Shown: positions 1-8,000 of the stretch, piece by piece | Layout of the letters: the number at the start of each line of letters is the position of its first letter | Position numbering within the stretch: the first letter of the stretch is position 1 | DNA from: Paraburkholderia fungorum | GTDB taxonomy: Bacteria; Pseudomonadota; Gammaproteobacteria; Burkholderiales; Burkholderiaceae | Reading direction: 5' to 3' | Assembly (NCBI RefSeq): GCF_900099835.1 | Contig: NZ_FNKP01000002.1 | Span: forward strand, 372,001 to 436,000 | DNA: 64,000 nt | The notes under the pieces: model-generated | Told to the model about the DNA's origin: nothing | Databases searched by the model: none | Seen by the model: the letters and a program-made list of their open reading frames with translations, nothing else | Program-made: the position numbers and the translations under genes

Positions 1-415
1 CGGCGTGATTGGCCATCTGATTGCGGCCGAACTGCCGGTCGAAACCTCGCTGACGCACTATCCCCAGCGTGATCCCGGCCACCGCAGGACCGAGCGCCGC
101 GCCGGTGACCGCGCCCGCAACCTGCGACGCGGCGATCATCCAGTAGCCGTGCGAGACCCACAGCGCGAGCGACGCGAACGTGGTCATCAACCCGGCTGCG
201 ACGACGACGGCCCGCTTATGCCTGGTGGCATCGACCAGCGCGCCGGACGGGGCCGTCGCGATCATGCCCGCGATTCCGCCGAGCATCATGACGGAGCCGA
301 TGGCGTCGGCGGCCCATCCGCGAGATAGAAGGAATACGCCAATGAACGGTCCGAGACCCGCCTGGACGTCGGCCATGAAGAAGTTGAGCGCCTCGAGCGC
401 GCGAGTGGATTTCAC
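1..415 (-). CDS. MFS transporter, N-terminal part (cut by window edge)
   Basis: This is the first 138 codons of a membrane transporter read on the minus strand; the rest lies beyond position 1. Reverse translation gives an N-terminus VKSTRALEALNFFMADVQAG, followed by hydrophobic helices (around GPFIGVFLL, SVMMLGGIAGMIATAPSGAL and AVVVAAGLMTTFASLALWV). The loop after the second helix, GALVDATRHKR, matches the MFS loop 2-3 signature (G-x-L-x-D-x3-R/K-R). The GTG at 415 was chosen because an in-frame TGA lies a few codons upstream; an internal ATG exists at 376. The substrate cannot be read. The divergent neighbour is a flavin-reductase-like gene. The MFS family call is firm for a fragment, the start less so. 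Confidence 0.75.
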   Translation of the reverse strand, partial: MKSTRALEALNFFMADVQAGLGPFIGVFLLSRGWAADAIGSVMMLGGIAGMIATAPSGALVDATRHKRAVVVAAGLMTTFASLALWVSHGYWMIAASQVAGAVTGAALGPAVAGITLGIVRQRGFDRQFGRNQMANHA

Positions 416-731
416 GGCGGGGAGCCTGTCGCGGGGTCAGGGAAATTGTCCACGCGGATCGGGCGCCGGGCGGTTGCGCGAATCATGCAATCTGGTTTCT
501 GGATGCGACGCTATACCGATTTCGAGCCGGTGCATGGTGCAAATCCTCCCGTCAACGCAACGTGCAAAACGACGTTGCGGCCGCGCTGAGTGCCGTAGCA
601 GTTCTCAGCAAGCGGTGTGCCTTGCGTGGACGTGGTTCAGCATCAGGTTGCGGGTCCGGGAGTTGCATGGAAAGGTGCCGATGCGAAGCGGGTTCCATCG
701 TTCTTATTGCCCATCACGTGAGCTTTCAACC
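416..731. other. Divergent intergenic region, MFS / flavin reductase
   Basis: 316 bp between two divergent genes. The frame of the downstream reductase stays open upstream to about 180, but that part is low-complexity shadow sequence with no family features. The only structured element I see is an 8-bp perfect inverted repeat at 556-579, listed separately. Confidence 0.5.
556..579. promoter_or_regulatory. Perfect inverted repeat, candidate operator
   Basis: The arms CGCAACGT (556-563) and ACGTTGCG (572-579) are exact reverse complements with an 8-nt spacer. The element lies between the divergent MFS and flavin-reductase genes, a usual place for a regulator site. No T-tract follows, so a terminator is unlikely. 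The regulator is unknown. Confidence 0.4.
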
Positions 732-1292
732 ATGCCCCAGACCTCGACCAAACAGAACCTTCCCGTCGAACGCGTACGCCGCTATCTCGAACCTGGCCCG
801 ATCGTGCTTGTGTCGTCCCGCTGGCGCGACAGCACCAACATCATGACGATGGGCTGGCATCTGGTGATGGAGTTTTCGCCGTCGCTCGTAGGCTGTGTGA
901 TCGCCGCAGGCAACCATAGCTTCGAGATGATTCGTCAAAGCCGCGAATGCGTCATCAATCTGCCGACCACGCATCTGACCGATACCGTCGTGAAGATCGG
1001 CAATACATCGGGGGCGGAGATCGACAAATTCGCGGAATTCGGGCTGACGGCGCTCGACGCCGACGGTGTGAGTGCGCCGCTGATCGCCGAGTGTCACGGC
1101 AATTTCGCGTGCCGCCTTTACGACGATGCGTTGATCGACAAATACAATTTCTTCGTTTTCGAAGTCGTGAGCGCGCAGGTCGCCATGCGGCCGGATCTCC
1201 CGGAAACGATCCACTACACCGGGGACGGCGTCTTTACGGTGTCCGGCAAAACCATCAGCCGCCGACACCTGTTTCGCCCCGGCATGCTGTGA
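732..1292 (+). CDS. Flavin reductase-like (FMN-binding split barrel) protein
   Basis: 186 aa beginning MPQTSTKQNLPVERVRRYLE. The pattern PGPIVLVSSRWRDSTNIMTMGW, then hydrophobic VGCVIAAGNHSFEMIRQSRECVINLP, is the FMN-binding core of the flavin-reductase/DIM6-NTAB family. Members bind FMN and often reduce flavin with NAD(P)H for a partner oxygenase. The length (about 190 aa) is normal for a stand-alone domain. ATG 732 was taken because the family-like sequence starts there; the longer open frame upstream is not credible protein. The ribosome site is weak (gtgagc). The divergent neighbour is an MFS transporter. The partner enzyme is not visible, so the role is family-level only. Confidence 0.82.
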   Translation: MPQTSTKQNLPVERVRRYLEPGPIVLVSSRWRDSTNIMTMGWHLVMEFSPSLVGCVIAAGNHSFEMIRQSRECVINLPTTHLTDTVVKIGNTSGAEIDKFAEFGLTALDADGVSAPLIAECHGNFACRLYDDALIDKYNFFVFEVVSAQVAMRPDLPETIHYTGDGVFTVSGKTISRRHLFRPGML

Positions 1293-1397
1293 AAGCGCGG
1301 CGATTCGACGATGGGGCAACGAGCGAGGGGGGATTGTCGGCGCGAGTCGAAACCGTGAAGGGCAGAGCCTTCAGGTGATTCACGCGTTGGTGCAGGG

Positions 1398-1432
1398 TAA
1401 AACAAATACGGCGGCTGCATTGCGCAACCGCC
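1398..1432 (-). terminator. Rho-independent terminator of the 44-codon gene
   Basis: Read on the minus strand, a GGCGG...CCGCC hairpin (1432-1410) with extra pairs is followed by the T-rich run GTATTTGTTTT. It lies about 20 bp after the stop of the small gene at 1452. Confidence 0.55.
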
Positions 1433-1451
1433 GATCAGCCAGCGACGATAC

Positions 1452-1586
1452 TCAGAACAGATCGCGGCGCGACTCGGCGACCATTTCGCAGGTACGCAGG
1501 TGCAATTGCCACGCGTGAGCGCATTGAGCGCGGAAACGTGCAAACCAGTTCGATTGGGTCAGAAGTGCGGCGACGGCGCTGCTCAT
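1452..1586 (-). CDS. Small protein of 44 aa, unknown function
   Basis: A short reading frame: ATG at 1586, TGA at 1454-1452. The protein starts MSSAVAALLTQSNWFARFRA and ends AESRRDLF. It has no recognisable domain or signal peptide; it is mixed amphipathic, with two Cys, two His and two Trp. Support for a real gene comes from its surroundings. A near-consensus sigma-70 promoter (TTGCGT-16-TATAAT, 1653-1626) lies about 40 bp upstream, a GAGAG ribosome site stands before the ATG, and a hairpin with T-tract follows. The function is unknown. Confidence 0.55.
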   Translation of the reverse strand: MSSAVAALLTQSNWFARFRAQCAHAWQLHLRTCEMVAESRRDLF

Positions 1587-1625
1587 GGTGGTATCTCTCG
1601 GGTAATTGCCTAGGTATTAACCCGG

Positions 1626-1653
1626 ATTATACATTCGCCATGCTGCGACGCAA
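1626..1653 (-). promoter_or_regulatory. Sigma-70-like promoter for the 44-codon gene
   Basis: On the minus strand, TTGCGT (1653-1648), 16 nt, then a perfect TATAAT (1631-1626). The small gene's ATG is about 40 nt downstream, which leaves a short leader. Confidence 0.55.
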
Positions 1654-1763
1654 CGAAAACAAAAATACCGGATCGATCAGGAGCGGTCGCAGCGTGACGC
1701 AAAAACAACGGGCGGCAGGCGTGCGCGATGGCACCGGGCGACAACAGCCACGGCGAAGGTGCG

Positions 1764-2528
1764 TCAGACTTGGGACACGTCGTTGTCGTCCGGATGATGC
1801 GAGGAACCGTGCGCCAGCGAACCTGCGCCTCCCATGCCACCGCCACCGCCACCGCCACCTCCCATGCCTCCACCCCCGCCGCCCGTTTTTCCACCTTCGC
1901 CGCCTCCACCCCCGCCGTCTTTCCCTTTCGCGCCGCCGGAAGGTCGCGCGGGACCCTGAGCCGGAATCGGCATGCCACGCGGAACCGGATCGAGATCGAG
2001 CACTTTGCGGATGAAATTTCGCAACGACACCACCAGCTCCGCCGTATGAATCGTTCGCCCCTGCGTCATCTCGACGGCGGCTTGCGTGGCGAGTCGCACC
2101 TGCTCCTCGGTGCCGAGGAGAATGACATCCGCGAGGGCCGCTTCGACGGCGTCGCGGATGCGCCGCGACCGGTCCGAGCCTCCCGGATCGCTTGCCTCCG
2201 ACGACGGCTCGCTATGCAGCGCCGCGGTGTCGGCGGCGGCATCGAGGGCGGCTTGCGCGGGTGCGGGCACCGCCATCGACGCTCGCCGCAGGTCGCGCAG
2301 ATGAGTGGGATCGACGGCAAGGTTGCCGGTGAACGAACCGCCGAGCGTTTTATAGGCGGCGATCAGCGTGCGCAGCCGTTCGTTGATCTGCCGGTTTTCG
2401 CGCTCGCGCCGTTGTTGCACGGTTTGCATCAACAGCAGGCGGACGCCGACGCCGATCAGCGTGATCACAGCGAGGCCGAGGAGCGTGGAGAGCAGGGCTT
2501 GCCAGGAACTGAAATCGAGATTGCGCAT
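1764..2528 (-). CDS. Membrane-anchored protein with Gly-rich tail
   Basis: 254 aa starting MRNLDFSSWQ. ATG 2528 was preferred over an 18-codon upstream extension with no family look. Residues about 9-33 (WQALLSTLLGLAVITLIGVGVRLLLM) form one transmembrane helix. Then comes a charged, coiled-coil-like stretch (QQRRERENRQINERLRTLIAAYKTLGG), then a mixed region resembling conserved Burkholderiales hypothetical proteins. The tail from about residue 205 is almost all glycine (runs of GGGGGG broken by M, E, K). Its C-rich minus-strand repeats were checked and read as one open frame. The predicted topology is inner membrane with the bulk cytoplasmic. No enzymatic motif was seen and the function is unknown. 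Confidence 0.65.
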   Translation of the reverse strand: MRNLDFSSWQALLSTLLGLAVITLIGVGVRLLLMQTVQQRRERENRQINERLRTLIAAYKTLGGSFTGNLAVDPTHLRDLRRASMAVPAPAQAALDAAADTAALHSEPSSEASDPGGSDRSRRIRDAVEAALADVILLGTEEQVRLATQAAVEMTQGRTIHTAELVVSLRNFIRKVLDLDPVPRGMPIPAQGPARPSGGAKGKDGGGGGGEGGKTGGGGGGMGGGGGGGGGMGGAGSLAHGSSHHPDDNDVSQV

Positions 2529-3075
2529 GGACGTTGTTCTTGAGTGGCGATTTGTCGGAAGACTGTAGCAATCAACGCACACCGGTTATCCGACCGTGCG
2601 CGACAGACGCGGCCATGTCATTCGCAAACGCCAGACCCGCCCGGAACGAAGCATCTGGCTAAACGGGGAATTGTCGAGTTAGCCATTACCGATGGACTCT
2701 TATTCGATTTGCATTTATAGGTGCGGAGTTTTTGGTTCAGTCACTCGGCATATTAAACCGGTCGTGCTTCTTTAATTGCGTCGTATTGGACGGTGTATTA
2801 ATCGTGCATGACGCGGCAAATATGCGTTTTTACATAAAAGAAACGGCTTTTTAAAAAATTTGTGGTGCGCGCAACCTGCCCAATCAAGATAAATCTTTCT
2901 ATATGCTTTCGGTCATTATTTCGTCATTCGAGTATTTTTCTCTGCGCGACTTCAATAATTATCGATTCGCCAGGGTAATCCCTCGCGCAAAAGCTTTAAT
3001 TAGTGATTGCGTCGATAAAGCCAACCCGTTACGATCGGCTCGACATTTATCTAATCAATAACCTGTAAGATTTTC
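2529..3075. other. AT-rich intergenic leader
   Basis: 547 bp with no convincing gene. From about 2640 the composition drops well below the GC content of the flanks, with A/T runs such as the ones near 2830-2870 and 2925-2995. This is typical of a promoter region or of DNA bound by H-NS-like silencers. It precedes the acetyltransferase at 3076 and the surface-protein block. No clear single promoter could be chosen. Confidence 0.5.
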
Positions 3076-3630
3076 ATGAACATTGCATATGCTGACTCGC
3101 TCAACCGCGACTCGGCGATGGAGTGCGAATTGTTGCGTCTGCGTCCCGCCACGCCAGAAGACCGTGAGTTTCTGCGGGAAGTATTCATTAGCACGCGGAC
3201 CGAGGAGTTTTCCCGCTCTGGCTGGGGCGAAGCGGAGATTCTGGCATTGCTCTCCAGTCAGTTTGACATGCAGGACAGCTATTACAGGCGTCACTATCCC
3301 GGTGCGCGTTTCGACATTGTGACAAAGGCGGATGTTGCGGTTGGGCGGCTTTATCACTATACGGGCGCCGATGAATTACGCATTATTGATATTGCATTGT
3401 TACCGGCTTTTCGTGGCACGGGAATCGGCTCACACATAATGCGGGCCATGGTGACGCAGGCGGCGCAAAACGGATTGACGGCAACGCTTTACGTCGAGAC
3501 GGTCAATCCGGTGAAAACGCTTTACCAGCGACTGGGTTTCATCGAAACCGGTAAAAACGGCATATACGAGAGAATGTGCCGCAAGGCCGCACCATTCGAC
3601 GGCGAACCGGCGAACATTGCCGGTTTATAA
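3076..3630 (+). CDS. GNAT family N-acetyltransferase
   Basis: 184 aa. The acetyl-CoA binding motif is clear: LRIIDIALLPAFRGTGIGSH, carrying the R/Q-x2-G-x-G/A signature as RGTGIG, then MRAMVTQAAQNG. The C-terminal motif is VNPVKTLYQRLGFIETG. GNAT enzymes move an acetyl group from acetyl-CoA to an amine; the acceptor here is unknown. The N-terminal region opens with LLRLRPATPEDREFLREVF, a common GNAT start. It lies first in a plus-strand run with a DUF6916-like protein, a tail-collar protein and a giant surface protein, so it may acetylate one of these, but that is inference. The ATG at 3076 has a weak ribosome site. Confidence 0.85.
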   Translation: MNIAYADSLNRDSAMECELLRLRPATPEDREFLREVFISTRTEEFSRSGWGEAEILALLSSQFDMQDSYYRRHYPGARFDIVTKADVAVGRLYHYTGADELRIIDIALLPAFRGTGIGSHIMRAMVTQAAQNGLTATLYVETVNPVKTLYQRLGFIETGKNGIYERMCRKAAPFDGEPANIAGL

Positions 3631-3829
3631 GTGCCGGAAGAGCGGGCGGCCATAGAAAACGCAATTTGGCAGGGTGAATCAAGCCCGCCAAAATGTGCTC
3701 AAAAAAGCATCAAGTTTTAACGGCATGCGCCGTATATGCGTATTGAAGGCCAAAAACACTCAGTCGACGGGGCACGGCGATTAATGCGCCGGCATTACGA
3801 GCGATCTGGACTAACTGCCGGGGGGCGGG

Positions 3830-4177
3830 TTGTCAGTCATACCAAGTCACGCCGAATTGACCGAGGCGGTCGGTCGCACGTTTACGTTCGCCAGCGCGAG
3901 CGTGGGCACCGTTGAATCCCGGTTGATCTCGGCGCCCGCCGGGACGCCGATGGACGACGATTTCCTCTGCTATTCCGCCCACTTCGAATTACCGGCCGGT
4001 GTCCGGCTCCCTCAAGACACGTACCGCGTCAGCGCGCCGAACGGCGCCGCCTGGGATCTGCTCGCGACGCCCACGCGTCCCGCCGCCAGTGGCGTCGGCA
4101 CGATGTGCATCGTGATTCATTGCGCGAAGCCGCGCGAAACCGCGTCTCCCGAGACCATCGATCCAGGCCGCGCATGA
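3830..4177 (+). CDS. DUF6916-like protein
   Basis: 115 aa. The reading frame opens with TTG at 3830, preceded by a GGGGGGCGGG ribosome site. The body (LTEAVGRTFTF, ELPAGVRLPQDTYRV, GTMCIVIHC) resembles small beta-rich DUF6916 proteins that occur beside tail-collar (microcystin-dependent-protein-like) genes. That family assignment is from memory and moderate. No signal peptide, metal site or catalytic motif is visible. The product of the next gene, 64 bp downstream, is a collar-domain protein, which supports a shared role. Confidence 0.6.
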   Translation: MSVIPSHAELTEAVGRTFTFASASVGTVESRLISAPAGTPMDDDFLCYSAHFELPAGVRLPQDTYRVSAPNGAAWDLLATPTRPAASGVGTMCIVIHCAKPRETASPETIDPGRA

Positions 4178-4241
4178 GACCGATGGCGGGCAGTCACAAC
4201 CTCGTTCCCCTCTCTCACGGCTGTTTCTTCAGGAGTTGTAC

Positions 4242-4850
4242 ATGAGCGATCCGTATATGGGCGAAATCCGCATGGTGGCGTTCAGTTTTGCGCCCTATGG
4301 CTGGGCATTGTGCCAGGGCCAACTGTTGCCGCTGGCGCAAAACCAGGCGCTGTTCTCGCTGCTCGGCACGGTCTACGGCGGTAACGGCGTGGCGACGTTC
4401 GGCCTGCCGAACCTCGCCGGCCGCTCGCCGGTCGGCACGGGCACGGGTGCGGGACTGTCGTCGATCGAGCTGGGTCAGTTCGCCGGTGCTGAAAGCTTCA
4501 CGATGACGGGCGCGCAGTTGCCGATGCATACCCACCCGGCCGTGATTCCGCCGATGTCACTGACAACGTCGGTGTCCGTTCCGGCCTCGACGGCGGCGAC
4601 GGGCGGCGTGGTGGCGCCGGGGCCCACGACTGTGCTGGGCGAAGTCAGCACGGGCGGCCGCACTTCCGATCTTTACAACACGACCACGCCGAATACGACG
4701 CTCGCGCCGTTCAACGCCACCGTGCCGTTTCCGCAGACGACGGTGCCGGTCGGGATGGCCGGCTCCGGCCTCCCGATGCCGCTGCGTAATCCGTACGTCG
4801 GTCTGAACTTCTGCATCGCGCTACAGGGCGTTTTCCCGACGCGCGGGTAA
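4242..4850 (+). CDS. Phage tail collar domain (MdpB-like) protein
   Basis: 202 aa starting MSDPYMGEIRMVAFSFAPYG. The opening, followed by WALCQGQLLPLAQNQALFSLLGTVYGGNG and TFGLPNLAGRSPVG, is the tail-collar signature of microcystin-dependent-protein (MdpB-like) families. QLPMHTHP and the C-terminal PYVGLNFCIALQGVFPTRG complete it. The collar fold builds the host-contacting base of phage tail fibres. Chromosomal copies like this are not in a phage here: no other tail gene is near. An AGGAG ribosome site (4231-4235) sets the start at ATG 4242, not the in-frame TTG at 4236. The middle is Ser/Thr/Ala-rich and may be surface exposed. Confidence 0.85.
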   Translation: MSDPYMGEIRMVAFSFAPYGWALCQGQLLPLAQNQALFSLLGTVYGGNGVATFGLPNLAGRSPVGTGTGAGLSSIELGQFAGAESFTMTGAQLPMHTHPAVIPPMSLTTSVSVPASTAATGGVVAPGPTTVLGEVSTGGRTSDLYNTTTPNTTLAPFNATVPFPQTTVPVGMAGSGLPMPLRNPYVGLNFCIALQGVFPTRG

Positions 4851-5021
4851 TCCGGGCGGTAAGCGGCGAAGCAATGCCGCAGGCAGCAGCACGAAAGCGT
4901 AGTCGTGGTCCCGGCCGCCGCATCGCCCCCCAACCGGCGACGATCTGGCGGCCGCAGTAGAAACCGGTTAGGACAACCGGTCAACAGTAGGGCGCAACGG
5001 CGGCCCGGTGGAGCGTGTGTC

Positions 5022-8000
5022 ATGAAGATCATCCAGCAGCTTTTCAAACGTTTTGATGACGCGCGTAACACGTGCAATACGCGCGACACTCGCGTCGGCA
5101 TGCGTGGCAAATCCTCCGGTGTCACCGTGAAACCGGCGCCGTTGCTGATGGCGCTCGAACCGCGCGTGGTCTACGACGCGTCGGTTGCCGCGGTCGCTCC
5201 GCATCACCATGGCGCCGAGGCGCAAACGCATGCGGGCGCCGCCGCATCGACCGATGCGACCGTGCACGCCGCGCCGAAGACGATCGCCGAACATGACGTG
5301 CAGCATGCCAAACCAGGCGGCGACGGCGCGGCCCGCAACAGCAAGCCGTCGACCTCGTCCGACGCTGCGGGCACGCAGTCGACCACCCAGACCGGCACCG
5401 ACGTCGCCGTGCAGAAAACGGTTCAGACCGACGCCGCCACTGCTGCGGTGACCGATCCGAGCGCCGCAGCCGCCGCGCATGCCGTCGTGTTCATCGACCC
5501 GAGCGTCACCGACTACCAGGCGCTGATCGCGGGCTTGCCGGCCGGCACCCAGTATGTCGTGCTGAATGCCGACACGGACGGCTTCGCGCAGATCGCGCAG
5601 TATCTGCAAACGCATCAGGGCATTCAGTCGATTCATCTGATTTCTCACGGCTCCGACGGCGAGATTCAGGCCGGTGCCGCGTGGCTCAATAGCAGCAACA
5701 TTGCGGAATATAGCGGCGACCTCGCGGCCATCGGCGCGGCCATGGCGCCCGGCGGCGACTTCCTGATTTATGGCTGCGACGTCGCCGAACAGGCCGACGG
5801 TCAGGCGCTCGTGCAGCAGGTCGCCGCGCTGACTCATCTGAACGTCGCGGCGTCGACCGATCTGACCGGCTCGACAGCGGTGGGCGGCGACTGGACGCTC
5901 GAGTACCAGGTGGGCGACGTGCATACGCCGGTGCTGCTGTCGGCGGCGAGCGAGCAGGCTTACGACCACGTGCTGGGCACCACGATCGAGAACTACACCG
6001 GTGTGAACGCGGTGGGCTTCTCCACGGGCGACGTCAACGGGGGCGTCTCGTCGTTTACGCTCGACGGCCTGATCTACACGTTCAAGGATGCGAGCGGCAA
6101 CCCGATCAACATCAATACGATCGTTACGCAGGATTTTTACCTGCAGCAGCTCGCGGATGAAGGCGGCGCCGGCAACGCGTTGCAGATCAACCAGGACGGG
6201 ATACTCGGGCTAGCCTCGGTCACCATCACCCGCGTGGGTAATACGCCGTTCAATTTCCAGAGCATCGATCTGGACATCGAATCCGATACCGGCGCGCAAG
6301 GTATCGTCACGATCGTCGCGGACAACAATACGGCTAACGCCGTGACGCTCGAGACGGACAATATCATGACGGCGGTCACGATGACGCTGTCGGCCACGAA
6401 TGCGTCGTTCGCGGACGCCCACAGCATCACGATTTCCGGCGGAGATCTGCTCGCCGACTTCGGTCACCTGGTCTATGCCGACGTGGGTCCGTCGCTGACG
6501 ACGACCTCCACCAACGCCACCTTCACCGCCGGCGACAACACGGCTTCGACGCCGGTCGCGGTGGATGCCGGTATTACGCTGACGGACTCGACCTCCGCCA
6601 CGGCGCAGTCCGCCACGATTACGATCAGCAACTTCAAAACCGGCGACGAACTCCTGTACACGGCCATGAACGGCATCTCGGGGGCGTACAGCAACGGCGT
6701 GCTGACACTGACCGGCTCTGCGACGATCGCGCAATGGCAGAGCGCGCTCGAATCGGTCACGTTCACCAATACCCAGATCACGCCGGACGCCACCATCCGC
6801 ACGATCAACTTCTCGATCACCGACGTCGCGGGCGTGACCACCACCGCCACGCGCAACATCACGGTAGTCGATACCGATCAGACGCCGATCGTCAGCACCA
6901 CTGGCGGCTCGACCAGCTATGTGGCGGGCGCAGCCTCCGTCACGATCGACAGCGGCTTGAGCATCTCCGACAGCGACTCGACCCATCAGGCCATCGCCAC
7001 GGTGACGATCGGCAACGCCAGCACCAGCGACATACTGAATTTCACCGCCAACGCGACCCTGTACGGCAACATCAGCGGGACATACCTCAGCAGTACCCAT
7101 ACGCTGACGCTGACCGGCTCGGCCACCGACGCGCAATGGCAGGCGGCGCTCGACTCAATCGGGTTCTCGTCCAGCGTCAGCAGCCCTGGCGGTGCGCGCA
7201 CCATCAGTTTTTCGATCAACGACGGCACCAAAACCAGCGCAATTGCGACCAAAACCGTCGCCGTGATCGGAGTGCCGGTCGTGACCACGGACACTGGCTC
7301 GGCTGCGTTTGTCGCGGGCAACAATGTTGCGTCGACGCCGGTCGCGATCGATAGCGGACTGACCGTAGCGGACGGCAGCAGCGGAACGCTGGCGTCGGCG
7401 ACGGTGCAGATCACCGGCAACTTTCATGCCGGCGAGGACCTGCTGCTGTTCGTCAACAACCCGGCGACGATGGCCGACATCACCGGCTCGTATAACAGCG
7501 GCACCGGCCTGCTGACATTGACCTCGGCGTCGCACGCGACGCTCGCGCAATGGCAGGCCGCGCTGCGCTCGATTACCTTCGAAGACACAGCGGTCACGCC
7601 GAACAGCGCGACCCGTACGATCTCGTTCGCCGTCAACGACGGCAGCAACAGCAGTGCGGTCGCGACCCGCACGGTGAGCGTGACGGATACCGATCAGACG
7701 CCGATCCTGACCACCTCGGGCGGGTCGAGCGCTTTCGCGGCAGGCGACAACGCTTTGTCGACGCCGGTGGTGGTCGATTCCGGCATCACCGTCTCGGATC
7801 TGGACAACACGACGCTGGCTTCGGCGACGGTATCGATCACCGGCAACTTCCATGCTGGTGAAGACGTGCTGTCGTTCATAAACGTTAGCGCCTCGACATT
7901 CGGCAACATTAATGCGGCGTACAACGCGTCGACGGGCATGCTGACGCTGAGTTCGGCTGGCACGACGGCGACGCTCGCTCAATGGCAAGCCGCATTGCGT

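Noticed and set aside
3061..3078. CTGTAAGA half-site resembling a lux box before the GNAT gene
   Set aside because: The second half does not form a dyad and the motif overlaps the start codon.
4242..4850. Prophage remnant
   Set aside because: Only one collar-domain gene; no integrase, capsid, terminase or other tail gene is near.
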